64,000 nucleotides of DNA. Source: Shimia sp. R9_2 (GTDB lineage Bacteria > Pseudomonadota > Alphaproteobacteria > Rhodobacterales > Rhodobacteraceae). This document shows, in pieces, positions 18,779 to 27,733 of this stretch. How positions within the stretch are numbered: the stretch's first letter is position 1; each line of letters begins with the position of its first letter. Location: contig NZ_JAGHRO010000001.1 in NCBI RefSeq assembly GCF_017743735.1, positions 909,635 to 973,634 of the forward strand, read 5' to 3'. The translations under genes and the position numbers were made by a program. The notes beneath the pieces were generated by a model. That model had not been told where the DNA came from and ran no database searches. It saw only the letters and a program-made list of their open reading frames with translations.

Positions 18779-19905
18779 GTCTCTTCCTCCTGTTGCAGCG
18801 CGAGCCCGTCTGCGCGGGCCTGTGCCTTGGCGCGCTGTGCCAATTCCGGCGCCATGAAGCGGGCGCTGCGCTTGAGATAGGCGGGGTAAACGGTGAGGCG
18901 TTCCTGCAGCTGGTGGCCGGTGCGCGCGGTGTTTTCGGCCAGCGTGCGGATCTCGGGCCACTCGTGCTGCGGGTTGATAAAGTCGATGGTCACCGGGCTG
19001 ATGCCGCCCCAGTCGTTGATCCCGGCGCTGAGATATTCCAGATGCCGGGCGCTGAGGTTCGGAGGGGCTTGAAGGCTGACATCGGCGGGCAGGATCAGAC
19101 GCGCGGCGGCGAGCGTTTTGAGCATGTCCTGAAGGCTGGGCTCCGGATGGTGCTCCATGGCGATGCCAGGCTTGGCTTGAAAGTTCTGCACGATCACTTC
19201 CTGCACATGGCTATAGGTCAGATGGCTTTCGCGAATGGCGTGCAGCGCTTCTATGCGTTCTTCCCAGGTCTCGCCGATGCCGATCAGAAGGCCGGTGGTG
19301 AAGGGGATCTCAAGCCGCCCTGCGCGTTCCAATGTGCGCAGGCGTTGCACCGGGGTTTTGTCGGGGCAGGCGTAATGCGCCATGCCTTTTTTCATCAGAC
19401 GCCGACTGGTGGTTTCCAGCATCATGCCCATGGAAGCGCTGACCGGTTTGAGCTGTGCCAGTTCGTCCTCAGTGAGAGAGCCTGCGTTGACATGGGGCAG
19501 CAGGCCGGTTTCATCCAGCACCAGCCGACACATGTCGCTGAGGTAGTCGACCAGAGTGTCATAGCCATAGGCCGCCAGCGCCGCGCGGGCCTTTTCATAG
19601 CGTTTCTCTGGCTTCTCCCCGAGGCTGAAGAGCAGCTCTTTGCAGCCCTTGGCTTCGCCGCGTTTGGCGGAGGCGAGAACCTGCTGAGGCGACATGAGTT
19701 GCGCGGCCGGGTCATCGGGGTGTTTGACAAAGGTGCAGTAGCCGCAGGTGTCGCGGCACATGTTGGTCAGGGGCACAAAAACCTTGCGCGAGTAGGTCAC
19801 CGTTTTGCCCCAGTGGCTGTCACGCATGTCACGTGCCCGCGCCATTAGCGTCTCAAGATCAAGGGCTTGCAGTGCGTCTGCCGTCAGTTTGAGTGGGTCG
19901 GTCAT
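18757..19905 (-). CDS. cofG: FO synthase subunit 1, radical SAM
   Basis: The 382-residue protein opens the F420 operon. The motif CRDTCGYC (CX3CX2C, near residue 51) follows 'VTYSRKVFVPLTNM', the CofG signature. 'EFPFTTGLLIGIGETWEERI'-type text (here IPFTTGLLIGIGETWEER) and 'NLSARHLEYLSAGINDWGGISPVTIDFINP' are also present. It acts with CofH in FO synthesis. The ATG at 19905 is preceded by GGAGG, which lies in a small hairpin. The gene is divergent from coxM. Confidence 0.94.
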   Translation of the reverse strand: MTDPLKLTADALQALDLETLMARARDMRDSHWGKTVTYSRKVFVPLTNMCRDTCGYCTFVKHPDDPAAQLMSPQQVLASAKRGEAKGCKELLFSLGEKPEKRYEKARAALAAYGYDTLVDYLSDMCRLVLDETGLLPHVNAGSLTEDELAQLKPVSASMGMMLETTSRRLMKKGMAHYACPDKTPVQRLRTLERAGRLEIPFTTGLLIGIGETWEERIEALHAIRESHLTYSHVQEVIVQNFQAKPGIAMEHHPEPSLQDMLKTLAAARLILPADVSLQAPPNLSARHLEYLSAGINDWGGISPVTIDFINPQHEWPEIRTLAENTARTGHQLQERLTVYPAYLKRSARFMAPELAQRAKAQARADGLALQQEEETCLTTTA

Positions 19906-19909
19906 GGGG

Positions 19910-19923
19910 CCTCCTGTTGGAGG
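19910..19923 (-). promoter_or_regulatory. cofG: Small hairpin covering the cofG ribosome-binding site
   Basis: On the transcript strand CCTCC-AACA-GGAGG makes a 5-bp stem with a 4-base loop, and GGAGG is the cofG Shine-Dalgarno sequence just before the ATG. It may lower translation. The stem is short, so the effect may be small. Confidence 0.45.
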
Positions 19924-19929
19924 TAGGGT

Positions 19930-19945
19930 TTGACCAATTGATCAA
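19930..19945. promoter_or_regulatory. Near-palindrome upstream of cofG, candidate operator
   Basis: TTGACCAATTGATCAA matches its own reverse complement at 14 of 16 positions. It lies 25 bp before the cofG start codon. The form resembles operators of GntR-like dimers. No matching regulator gene is adjacent. Confidence 0.4.
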
Positions 19946-20240
19946 AAAAGCCAGAAAAAAATTTTACCAAACGATAAAATAAGCAAAATAGTCAGGAATC
20001 CGCATGAATTTGATGAAATTGCGGGCGGTTTGGGAGGCGGCGCGCTGCGTTCAGCGTCTGATTGCGCCGAGAGAATCGCTTTTGCGCCTCAGAGGAGATT
20101 CGCCTTTTTGTGCCGTTTGAGGCGAGCGGGCAGAGTTTGCGGCGCTCTTGAGAGGGGCGTGTGGCGCGTCAGGTCCGTCAGCAGAGGGGGGATTGTGGCT
20201 TGCGCCATGTCGGCGGCGCATTTGGTGGATTTCCCGGGTT

Positions 20241-20299
20241 TCGCAACTCGTGCAGCCTATTCGCATTTCGTGCAACGAACCGCGCGGGCTGTTTTTAAA
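20241..20299 (+). promoter_or_regulatory. coxM: Direct-repeat activator site and likely promoter of coxM
   Basis: TCGCAACTCGTGCA (20241-20254) and TCGCATTTCGTGCA (20261-20274) agree at 12 of 14 positions with a 20-bp period, about two helix turns. A possible -10 element, TTTAAA (20294-20299), lies so that the second copy covers the -35 position. A weaker third copy may exist at 20216-20229 (11 of 14 matches). Paired direct repeats two turns apart next to -35 are typical for LytTR regulators, and a LytTR protein is encoded at 9642-10751. The link is inference. Confidence 0.5.
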
Positions 20300-20376
20300 G
20301 GCTGGCGCGGGTCCACTGCTGTTGGCGGACTGGTTGTCGGAGGCGCGCACTGGGCGTGCCAGGGAGGACAAGCCAG

Positions 20377-21210
20377 ATGATACCAGCGGGGTTCGAATAC
20401 TACCGGCCGTCTGACATTACGTCAGCGGTTTCGATTTTGCAGGAACATGGAGATGAGGCGCGGGTGATCGCGGGCGGGCACAGCCTGATCCCGATGATGA
20501 AACTGCGCATGGCCGATATGGGCCATCTGATTGATCTGCAGGATATTGATGCCTTGAAGGGCATTGAGATTGGCAGCGATGCGGTGACCATCGGGGCGAT
20601 GGTGACGCAGCATGAGCTGATCACACATGAGGGGCTGTCAAACGCCGTTCCACTGATCAAAGAGGCGGCACTTTTGATTGCGGATCCGCAGGTGCGCTAC
20701 ATGGGCACGGTGGGCGGCAATGTCGCGAATGGCGATCCGGGCAATGACATGCCGGGGTTGATGCAGTGCCTGAACGCGCGCTTTGAGCTGAGCGGGCCAG
20801 ACGGGGTGCGCGAAGTGGCGGCGCGTGAGTTCTATGAGGCGGCTTATTTTACCGCGCGCGAGGATGAGGAGATCCTGACGCGGATCACCATTCCTGTTCC
20901 GGCGGGCGGCACCGGCTATGCCTATGAAAAGCAGAAGCGCAAGATTGGCGATTATGCCACGGCGGCGGCGGCTGTGATGATTGGCGGCGGCACGGCGTCG
21001 GTGGCGATGACCAACCTCGCGGACACGCCGATCTGGTCTGACGCGGCTGGCGCGGCGCTGGCGGCGGGGGACGTTGACGGCTGTGTCAGCGCGATGATGG
21101 GCGCGATTGATCCGGTGGCGGACAACCGTGGCCCAATCGAATTCAAGAAACATGTGGCTGCCGTGATCCTGCGCCGCGCGATTGCGCGTGCGCAGAGCCG
21201 TGCGAGCTGA
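20377..21210 (+). CDS. coxM: Aerobic CO dehydrogenase, medium FAD subunit
   Basis: The 277-residue protein has the FAD-binding motifs of the xanthine oxidase family: [17 protein letters not shown] (near 33-50) and [17 protein letters not shown] (near 109-126). CoxM passes electrons from the iron-sulfur subunit to the quinone pool at the inner face of the membrane. The start is the ATG at 20377, eight bases after AGGGAGGA; a GTG at 20356 is upstream. It is first in a plus-strand operon with coxS 11 bp downstream. The order M-S-L is that of form I enzymes. Confidence 0.95.
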   Translation: MIPAGFEYYRPSDITSAVSILQEHGDEARVIAGGHSLIPMMKLRMADMGHLIDLQDIDALKGIEIGSDAVTIGAMVTQHELITHEGLSNAVPLIKEAALLIADPQVRYMGTVGGNVANGDPGNDMPGLMQCLNARFELSGPDGVREVAAREFYEAAYFTAREDEEILTRITIPVPAGGTGYAYEKQKRKIGDYATAAAAVMIGGGTASVAMTNLADTPIWSDAAGAALAAGDVDGCVSAMMGAIDPVADNRGPIEFKKHVAAVILRRAIARAQSRAS

Positions 21211-21221
21211 GGGGGGAAATC

Positions 21222-21716
21222 ATGTCAAAGATGCATGTAAAGATGACCGTGAATGGGAAAGAGGTGGAAGGGCTTGCGGAGCCGCGCACGCTTTTGATCC
21301 ATTTTTTGCGTGAAAACCTGAACATCACCGGGCCGCATATCGGCTGTGAGACCTCCCATTGCGGGGCCTGCACGGTGGATCTGGACGGCAAGTCTGTCAA
21401 AAGCTGCACCGTGTTTGTGGCCCAAGCGCAGGGCAAAGAGCTGACCACGGTGGAAGGTCTGGTGAATGAGGACGGCAGCCTTGGTGTGTTGCAGGAGATG
21501 TTCCGTGAGCATCATGGTCTGCAATGCGGCTTCTGCACGCCGGGGATGATTACCCGCGCGCACCGCTTGTTGCAGGAGAACCCGAACCCAACCGAGGAAG
21601 AGATCCGCTTTGGCATGGCGGGCAATATCTGCCGCTGCACCGGATACCAGAACATTGTGAAGTCGATTGCGGCTGCGGCGGACACGCTGAACGCTCAGAA
21701 GGAGGCGGCAGAATGA
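21222..21716 (+). CDS. coxS: Aerobic CO dehydrogenase, small iron-sulfur subunit
   Basis: The 164-residue protein carries two [2Fe-2S] clusters. The plant-ferredoxin-like cluster uses the cysteines of [16 protein letters not shown] with the further Cys in VKSCTVF. The second uses CGFCTPGM and CRCTGYQNI. It relays electrons from the molybdenum centre of CoxL to FAD in CoxM. The stop overlaps the coxL start (ATGA), which implies coupled translation. It ends in Ala-Ala-Glu. Confidence 0.96.
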   Translation: MSKMHVKMTVNGKEVEGLAEPRTLLIHFLRENLNITGPHIGCETSHCGACTVDLDGKSVKSCTVFVAQAQGKELTTVEGLVNEDGSLGVLQEMFREHHGLQCGFCTPGMITRAHRLLQENPNPTEEEIRFGMAGNICRCTGYQNIVKSIAAAADTLNAQKEAAE

Positions 21717-24142
21717 ATGATCTGACCCCAACCCCCGAAGAACGCGCTGCCAATCTGAAAGGCATGGGTTGCGCTCGCAAGCGCGTGGAAGACGTGCGCT
21801 TTACCCAAGGGCGCGGCAACTATGTGGATGACATCAAGCTTGACGGCATGCTGTTTGGCGACTTTGTCCGCTCGCCTTACGCCCATGCGCGGGTGGTGAG
21901 CATCAATTCTGAGGAGGCCATGAAAGTGCCCGGCGTGGTGGCTGTGATCACTGCGGCGGATCTGGAGCCGCTGGGTTTGCACTGGATGCCGACACTGGCC
22001 GGTGACAAGCAGATGGTGCTGGCTGATGGCAAAGTGCTGTTTCAGGGCCAAGAGGTGGCCTTTGTGGTGGCCGAAGATCGCTATGCGGCGGCCGATGCGG
22101 TGGAACTGGTGGAAGTCGAGTACGAAGAGCTTCCTGTCATCGTGGATCCGTTTGAGGCGTTAAAATCCGATGTGGTGCTGCGTGAGGATACGGTGGATGC
22201 CAACGGCAAAGCCACCGACGGCGCACATGGTCCGCGCAATCACCCCAACCACATCTTCACCTGGGAACAGGGTGATGAGGCGGCAACCGAAGCGGTGATG
22301 GCAGAGGCCGAAGTGGTCGCAGAAGAGACCATGTATTACCACCGCACCCATCCGTGCCCGCTGGAAACCTGCGGCTCTGTGGCCAGCATGGATAAGGTGA
22401 CCGGCAAGCTCACACTCTGGGGCACGTTTCAGGCGCCCCATGCGATCCGCACCGTGGTGTCGCTGATTTCCGGCATTGAGGAGCACAATATCCGGGTGAT
22501 CAGCCCCGATATCGGTGGCGGCTTTGGCAATAAGGTGGGGGCCTATTCGGGCTATGTCTGCTCGGTTGTGGCCTCGATTGTCACCGGCAAGCCGGTGAAA
22601 TGGGTCGAGGACCGGATGGAAAATCTGATGACCACGGCTTTCGCGCGGGACTACTGGATGAGCGGCAAGATTTCCGCCACCAAGGACGGCAAGATCACCG
22701 GGCTGCACTGTCATGTGACCGCAGATCACGGCGGCTTTGACGCCTGCGCCGACCCGACCAAATTCCCGGCCGGATTCATGAACATCTGCACCGGCTCTTA
22801 TGACATTCCGACGGCCTATCTGGCGGTGGATGGGGTTTATACCAACAAAGCACCGGGCGGGGTGAGCTATCGCTGTTCCTTCCGTGTGACGGAGGCGGTC
22901 TACTTCATCGAGCGTATGATTGAGGTGCTGGCGATCAAGCTCAATATGGATGCCGCAGAGCTGCGCCGGATCAACTTCATCAAGAAAGAGCAGTTCCCTT
23001 ATCAGTCCGCGCTGGGCTGGGAATATGACAGCGGGGATTACCACACCGCCTGGGACAAGGCGATGGAGGCTGTGGATTACCAAGGCCTGCGCGCGGAACA
23101 GGCGCAGCGGATTGAGGATTTCAAGGCGGGCAAGACCCGCAGCCTGATGGGCATTGGCCTGACCTTCTTTACCGAGATTGTCGGGGCGGGGCCGGTAAAG
23201 AACTGTGATATCCTTGGCCTTGGCATGTTTGACAGCTGTGAGATCCGCATTCACCCGACAGGTTCTGCGATTGCGCGGCTGGGCACGATCAGTCAGGGGC
23301 AGGGGCATGCGACCACATTTGCGCAGATCCTCGCCTCTGAGATTGGTTTGCCTGCGGACAGCATCACCATCGAGGAAGGTGACACAGATACCGCGCCTTA
23401 TGGGCTTGGCACCTATGGGTCACGCTCTACCCCGGTGGCGGGGGCGGCCACGGCGATGGCGGGGCGGAAAATCCGTGCCAAAGCACAGATGATTGCGGCT
23501 TACCTCTTGGAAGTGCATGACAATGACGTCGAATTTGACGTGGATCGTTTTGTGGTCAAAGGCGCGCCGGAGCGGTTCAAGACAATGAAAGAGATCGCCT
23601 TTGCCGCCTATAATCAGGCCATTCCGGGGATTGAGCCGGGGCTTGAGGCGGTGAGCTATTATGATCCGCCCAATATGACCTATCCGTTTGGTGCTTATGT
23701 CTGTGTGATGGACATTGATGTGGACACCGGTGTGCCGGAAATCCGCCGCTTCTATGCGCTGGATGACTGTGGCACGCGGATCAACCCGATGATCATCGAA
23801 GGGCAGATCCATGGCGGCCTGACCGAGGCGCTGGCCGTGGCGCTGGGGCAGGAGATTGCCTATGATGAGATGGGCAATGTGAAGACCGGCACCTTGATGG
23901 ATTTCTTCCTGCCGACCTCCTGGGAAGTGCCAAACTATGAGACAGATTACACCGTGACCCCAAGCCCGCACCATCCGATTGGAGCAAAAGGCGTGGGCGA
24001 GAGCCCGCATGTGGGCGGTGTGCCCTGTTTCTCCAATGCGGTGCATGACGCCTTCCGCGCCTTTGGTTTGACGCAGACCAATATGCCGCATGATCACTGG
24101 CGGATCTGGAAGACCGCCAACGATCTGGGCCTGCATGGCTGA
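21713..24142 (+). CDS. coxL: Aerobic CO dehydrogenase, large molybdenum-copper subunit, form I
   Basis: From the ATG at 21713 the protein is 809 residues, matching the length known for the Oligotropha enzyme. The active-site loop reads [14 protein letters not shown]. The Cys that bridges Cu and Mo in form I enzymes is in place; the classic form I motif is AYxCSFR, so the first Ala is Ser here. '[17 protein letters not shown]' (near 272) and '[17 protein letters not shown]' (Glu acting as base near 763) bind the molybdopterin cytosine dinucleotide and the active site. It oxidises CO to CO2 on the cytoplasmic side. An open frame extends 63 codons upstream within coxS, but that is not credible. 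Confidence 0.96.
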   Translation: MNDLTPTPEERAANLKGMGCARKRVEDVRFTQGRGNYVDDIKLDGMLFGDFVRSPYAHARVVSINSEEAMKVPGVVAVITAADLEPLGLHWMPTLAGDKQMVLADGKVLFQGQEVAFVVAEDRYAAADAVELVEVEYEELPVIVDPFEALKSDVVLREDTVDANGKATDGAHGPRNHPNHIFTWEQGDEAATEAVMAEAEVVAEETMYYHRTHPCPLETCGSVASMDKVTGKLTLWGTFQAPHAIRTVVSLISGIEEHNIRVISPDIGGGFGNKVGAYSGYVCSVVASIVTGKPVKWVEDRMENLMTTAFARDYWMSGKISATKDGKITGLHCHVTADHGGFDACADPTKFPAGFMNICTGSYDIPTAYLAVDGVYTNKAPGGVSYRCSFRVTEAVYFIERMIEVLAIKLNMDAAELRRINFIKKEQFPYQSALGWEYDSGDYHTAWDKAMEAVDYQGLRAEQAQRIEDFKAGKTRSLMGIGLTFFTEIVGAGPVKNCDILGLGMFDSCEIRIHPTGSAIARLGTISQGQGHATTFAQILASEIGLPADSITIEEGDTDTAPYGLGTYGSRSTPVAGAATAMAGRKIRAKAQMIAAYLLEVHDNDVEFDVDRFVVKGAPERFKTMKEIAFAAYNQAIPGIEPGLEAVSYYDPPNMTYPFGAYVCVMDIDVDTGVPEIRRFYALDDCGTRINPMIIEGQIHGGLTEALAVALGQEIAYDEMGNVKTGTLMDFFLPTSWEVPNYETDYTVTPSPHHPIGAKGVGESPHVGGVPCFSNAVHDAFRAFGLTQTNMPHDHWRIWKTANDLGLHG

Positions 24143-24177
24143 TCCGCTAAAGACCTCGCCCGCGTTGCGGGCGGGGG

Positions 24178-24208
24178 CCTCCGGCGGGGATATTTTGAGA
24201 ATGAGAAG
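24178..24208 (+). repeat. Interspersed intergenic repeat, copy A
   Basis: CCTCCGGCGGGGATATTTTG followed by AGAATGAGAAG lies between coxL and coxD. The same core (GGATATTT then GAATGAGAA) recurs at 32211-32241 and 38832-38858, each time just after a gene end inside a cox or phn gene run. Confidence 0.7.
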
Positions 24209-24222
24209 GTGAGGGGCGCGCG

Positions 24223-25089
24223 ATGAGCGTGAACGATGTGCAATCTGCCTTGGCGGAAGAGGGCTATGTGGCGGATGCGCGCCTTGCGATGGCGCTGCAT
24301 CTTGCGGAAACCCTGGGGCGGCCCCTGCTGCTGGAGGGGCCTGCGGGGGTTGGCAAGACCGAGGTCGCCAAGGCGATGGCGGCGGTGCATGAGACCAAGC
24401 TGATCCGGTTGCAGTGTTATGAGGGCTTGGACGCAAGTCACGCGATTTATGAGTGGAACTATCAGCGGCAGCTCTTGGCGATCCGCGCGTCTGAGGCGCA
24501 GGGCGGCTTGGCGGAGGCGGCGCTGTTTGGGGAAGATTATCTGCTAAAACGACCGCTTCTGGAAGCGATCACACAGGAGCAGCCGCCGGTGCTGTTGATT
24601 GATGAGATTGATCGGGCGGATGAGGAATTTGAGGCCTATCTTTTGGAGGTGCTGTCTGATTTCCAGATCACCATTCCGGAGGTGGGAACCGTTGAGGCGG
24701 TGACACGCCCGATGGTGATTTTGACCGCCAATGGCACGCGGGAGCTGTCAGACGCGCTGCGGCGGCGGTGTCTTTATGCTTATGTGGAATATCCGGATCG
24801 CGAGACCGAACTTGCGATCCTGCGCACGCGGATGCCGGAGATGGAAGGCCTGCTGGCGCGTCAGATTGTGGGCGTGGTGCAGGATTTGCGCCGCGAAGAG
24901 CTTGAGAAAGCGCCGGGGGTGGCGGAGATGCTGGACTGGGCGGCGGCGCTGGCGGGACTTGGGGTGAATGACCTGGCCCAGAGCCCGGAGGCGGTGCAGG
25001 CGACATTGGTGTGTCTGCTCAAGACCGCGGCGGACTATGATGCCGCTCCACGTGAAGTGATGGACCGGCTGATCGGGAAGGTCGCCTGA
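24223..25089 (+). CDS. coxD: MoxR-type AAA+ ATPase for CO dehydrogenase maturation
   Basis: The 288-residue protein has Walker A GPAGVGKTE (near 39), Walker B VLLIDEIDRAD (near 126), and sensor regions 'MVILTANGTRELSDALRRRC' and 'YVEYPDRETELAIL'. In Oligotropha CoxD works with CoxE and CoxF to insert the copper-sulfur part of the [CuSMoO2] centre. It overlaps coxE by one base. Confidence 0.92.
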   Translation: MSVNDVQSALAEEGYVADARLAMALHLAETLGRPLLLEGPAGVGKTEVAKAMAAVHETKLIRLQCYEGLDASHAIYEWNYQRQLLAIRASEAQGGLAEAALFGEDYLLKRPLLEAITQEQPPVLLIDEIDRADEEFEAYLLEVLSDFQITIPEVGTVEAVTRPMVILTANGTRELSDALRRRCLYAYVEYPDRETELAILRTRMPEMEGLLARQIVGVVQDLRREELEKAPGVAEMLDWAAALAGLGVNDLAQSPEAVQATLVCLLKTAADYDAAPREVMDRLIGKVA

Positions 25090-26291
25090 TGCAGGTGACG
25101 CGGTTTCCCTCCCGTGCCGAAGGATTGGCCGACCGCATGGCGGGGTTCATGGCGCATTTGCGTATGAATGGCTTGCCTGTGGGCGTGGCGGAGACCGGCG
25201 ATGCGCTGGCCGCTTTGGCGGCGGTGGAGGCGACGGATGTGGATCAGGCCCGTGAAGCGTTGTGTGTTCTGTTGTCTGGGGATGCGGAGAGCTGGCGCAA
25301 GTTTGACGACTTGTTTGATGCCTATTGGTTCAACGCAGGCAAGCAGCGGCAAGGCACGGCGAAAAACGTTCATGTGAAGGTGCAGGCCGCGCGGCCTTTG
25401 TTGTGGCAGACGCATTTTGGCGAGAGTGCTGAAGACGGCGTTGAGGGCGGCACCGAGAGTTCAGAAGACGCCTTTGCGCCGGATGCGGGCGATGGGGAGG
25501 CCGAGGGCACCGATGGGCGGCTGATTGCGACCCGGACGGATAACCTCTCCCGGCGGGATCTGCGGGAGTTGATGGATGAGGACAGTCTGCGCCGTGCCGA
25601 AGCGGCGGCGGTGAGAATTGCGCGCGTGATACGGGATCGGCGCTCGCGGCGGCGCAAACAGGCGCTGCGGGGGCAGCAGCTCGACATGCGGCGTATTCAG
25701 CGGGCCTCGCTGGCACGTGGTGGGGAGCCTATGGAGCTGCATCGGCGGGCGCGGCCGCCGAGACCGATGCAGATTGTGGCGCTTTGCGATGTGAGCGGGT
25801 CGATGACGGTTTATGCGCGGGTGTTTCTGGCCTTTCTCAAGGGGCTGGTGAGCAGTGAGACGCGCACCGATGCCTATCTGTTTCACACGCGGCTGATGCG
25901 GGTGACGGATGCGATGCGCGACCATGACACGCTGCGGGCGGCCTCTCGGCTGTCGCTGATGGCGGAGGGCTTTGGCGGGGGTACGGATATTTCCGGATCG
26001 CTGGAGCGTTTCCTGAACGGTTATGGCGCGCGGGCGCTGAACGGTCGGACGGTCGTGATCATCCTGTCGGATGGCTATTGCACCTCTGATCCGGAGGCGC
26101 TGGGCGCGGCTTTGGCAAAACTGAAGAAGAAGGCGCGGCGGATTGTCTGGCTGAACCCGCTGAAAGGCTGGCGGGACTATGCGCCGGTGGCGGCGAGCAT
26201 GCAGGCGGCGTTGCCCTATCTGGACGCACATCTGCCGGCGAACACGCTTGAGGCGCTCGGCGCGCTGGAGCGAGAATTTGCCCGGCTTTGA
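25089..26291 (+). CDS. coxE: VWA-domain protein for CO dehydrogenase maturation
   Basis: In this 400-residue protein the C-terminal half is a von Willebrand A domain with the metal-site motif DVSGSMTVY (DxSxS, near 233) and a second metal residue in 'GFGGGTDISGSL'. The middle carries a charged, acidic stretch (about 120-150) and then an Arg-rich stretch (about 180-210). It is the partner of the MoxR ATPase CoxD; such pairs act as chaperones for metal insertion. It is coupled to coxD (one-base overlap). Confidence 0.92.
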   Translation: MQVTRFPSRAEGLADRMAGFMAHLRMNGLPVGVAETGDALAALAAVEATDVDQAREALCVLLSGDAESWRKFDDLFDAYWFNAGKQRQGTAKNVHVKVQAARPLLWQTHFGESAEDGVEGGTESSEDAFAPDAGDGEAEGTDGRLIATRTDNLSRRDLRELMDEDSLRRAEAAAVRIARVIRDRRSRRRKQALRGQQLDMRRIQRASLARGGEPMELHRRARPPRPMQIVALCDVSGSMTVYARVFLAFLKGLVSSETRTDAYLFHTRLMRVTDAMRDHDTLRAASRLSLMAEGFGGGTDISGSLERFLNGYGARALNGRTVVIILSDGYCTSDPEALGAALAKLKKKARRIVWLNPLKGWRDYAPVAASMQAALPYLDAHLPANTLEALGALEREFARL

Positions 26292-26318
26292 CGGTGCGTG
26301 GCTTTGAGGGAGGAGCGC

Positions 26319-27089
26319 ATGGAGGCTTTTGACATATTTGATACGGTGGCGCGGCTGCGTGAGGAAGGGGCGCCGTTTTGTGTCGCAACTGTTGTGCGCA
26401 CCGCCGATGTGACATCTGCCAAAGCAGGGGCGAAAGCGGCGGTCACGCAGAGCGGTGAGATCATCGGACATCTGGGCGGGGCCTGTGTGAAACGCGCGGT
26501 CAAAGAGGCGGCGGCAGAGGCTCTGGCGGCGGAGACGCCGCGCATGATCCGGGTGAAGCCTTCCGACAAAGTGGTGACCTTACTGGATCCGGACGGGGTG
26601 CAGACCTTCAAGAGCGGTTGTCCGTCAGGTGGCACAGTCGATGTGCTGATCGAGCCCTATCAACAGGCGCAGCGGCTGGTGATTTTTGGCGACACACCAA
26701 TTGCGCAGTCGGTGGCGGCCCATGCCACGTTGGCTGGGTTTCGGGTGTGCCGTGGGGATGAAGGCGTGGGGCAGATCGAGGCGCGTGATTTTGTGCTGGT
26801 CGCCTCCCAAGGGCAACGGGACAGCGATGCGCTGCGCTCGGCGCTGGAGACCCCGGCGCGGCGGGTTTCGATGGTGGCGAGCCGCAAAAAAGCGGCGGTG
26901 CTCTGTGAGAAGCTGATCGCGGCAGGGCTGGAGGAGGCCAGGGTTGGTCGGCTGAAGAGTCCGGCGGGGCTCGATATTGGCGCGGTGGACCCACATGAGA
27001 TCGCGCTGTCGATCCTTGCGGAGATCGTTCAGTGGCGCCGGATGGATCAAGCGGAAGCGGGAGAGGGCGGCGATGAGAAACTTGCTTGA
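26319..27089 (+). CDS. coxF: XdhC/CoxI-family maturation factor
   Basis: From the ATG at 26319 (after GGGAGGA) the protein is 256 residues. The N-terminal XdhC/CoxI domain has 'FCVATVVRTADVTSAKAGAKAAV' and 'GHLGGACVKRAV', and the C-terminal XdhC Rossmann domain has 'LVIFGDTPIAQSVAAHATLAGF'. Such proteins bind molybdopterin cytosine dinucleotide and help load or modify it. Position after coxE fits coxF of the Oligotropha order D-E-F-G. A GTG at 26298 is a less likely start. Confidence 0.88.
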   Translation: MEAFDIFDTVARLREEGAPFCVATVVRTADVTSAKAGAKAAVTQSGEIIGHLGGACVKRAVKEAAAEALAAETPRMIRVKPSDKVVTLLDPDGVQTFKSGCPSGGTVDVLIEPYQQAQRLVIFGDTPIAQSVAAHATLAGFRVCRGDEGVGQIEARDFVLVASQGQRDSDALRSALETPARRVSMVASRKKAAVLCEKLIAAGLEEARVGRLKSPAGLDIGAVDPHEIALSILAEIVQWRRMDQAEAGEGGDEKLA

Positions 27090-27180
27090 GAGATGGCGGG
27101 CGTTTTGGGCCCCACGTGAAGATTTGACACCGGAGCAGGCTGCAGAAGAGGCGCTTCGGGTGTTTCCCAAATGTTGTTGA
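27073..27180 (+). CDS. Small cysteine-ended ORF between coxF and coxG (35 residues)
   Basis: The frame starts at the ATG at 27073, overlaps the end of coxF by 17 bases and stops 24 bp before coxG. The peptide begins MRNLLERWRAFWAPRED, continues LTPEQAAEEALRVF and ends PKCC. The first half is a basic, Trp-rich amphipathic helix and the second an acidic helix. A purine-rich GAGAGGGCGG precedes the ATG. I do not recognise a family. Position in a compact operon argues for a real gene. Confidence 0.5.
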   Translation: MRNLLERWRAFWAPREDLTPEQAAEEALRVFPKCC

Positions 27181-27204
27181 GACCAAGAAAGGCAGAGAGA
27201 CCAG

Positions 27205-27657
27205 ATGGAACTAAAAGATGAGATTCGCATTTCGGCACCCCGCGACGTGGTGTACCGGGCGCTCAATGACCCTGAGGTGCTGAAACAGTGCATTCCGGGC
27301 TGTGAAGAGCTGGAGCAGCACACGCCGGAGCATCTGGAGGCCAAAGTGGTGCTGAAAATCGGCCCGGTGAAAGCGAAGTTTGCGGGAGAGGTGTTTCTGG
27401 ACACCAGCGGCGCGCCGGACGGGTTCACGCTCAAAGGTGAGGGCAAAGGCGGCGCGGCCGGGTTTGCCAAGGGCGGTGCCGAAGTCACCTTGGTTGAAGA
27501 CGGTGCGGAGACCGTGCTGAGCTATGAAGCCAAGGCAGAGGTCGGCGGCAAGATCGCGCAGCTGGGCAGTCGGCTCATTCAAGGCACGGCGAAGAAACTC
27601 TCTGCGAAGTTCTTTGCACAGTTTGCGGAAGTCGTTGCGGAGCAGACAGCGGCGTAG
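27205..27657 (+). CDS. coxG: CoxG, SRPBCC-fold membrane anchor of CO dehydrogenase
   Basis: The 150-residue protein starts MELKDEIRISAPRDVVYRALND and has 'EVLKQCIPGCEELEQ' and 'VKAKFAGEV', the CoxG signature of the SRPBCC/START fold. In CO-oxidising bacteria CoxG supports membrane attachment of the enzyme or delivery to quinone. Some CoxG homologues carry a C-terminal anchor extension; this one ends right after the fold (EQTAA). It is last in the operon and a strong terminator follows. Confidence 0.92.
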   Translation: MELKDEIRISAPRDVVYRALNDPEVLKQCIPGCEELEQHTPEHLEAKVVLKIGPVKAKFAGEVFLDTSGAPDGFTLKGEGKGGAAGFAKGGAEVTLVEDGAETVLSYEAKAEVGGKIAQLGSRLIQGTAKKLSAKFFAQFAEVVAEQTAA

Positions 27658-27694
27658 GCAGGGATCTAAAATCCACTCACAGATCCCAAAAAGC

Positions 27695-27724
27695 GAAGCC
27701 CGGATGGCGATCCATCCGGGCTTC
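27695..27724. terminator. Strong hairpin between coxG and tRNA-Met
   Basis: GAAGCCCGGATGG (27695-27707) and CCATCCGGGCTTC (27712-27724) form a perfect 13-bp stem with loop CGAT. It lies between convergent transcription units and can serve both. Confidence 0.8.
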
Positions 27725-27733
27725 TGGAATTCT

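Larger units (their letters stand above)
19906..20376. promoter_or_regulatory. 470-bp divergent control region between the F420 and CO dehydrogenase operons
   Basis: This is the only space from which cofG (minus) and coxM (plus) can be transcribed. The cofG side is AT-rich (about 19930-20010) with a near-palindrome and a hairpin on the ribosome-binding site. The coxM side holds a two-copy direct repeat. The middle (about 20030-20200) has open frames on both strands, but none has recognisable protein text, so I treat them as chance. Confidence 0.7.

Noticed and set aside
20030..20380. Possible gene of about 116 codons in the cof-cox control region
   Set aside because: It has no ribosome-binding site and low-quality protein text, and it runs into coxM in another frame. 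The region is better explained as regulatory DNA.
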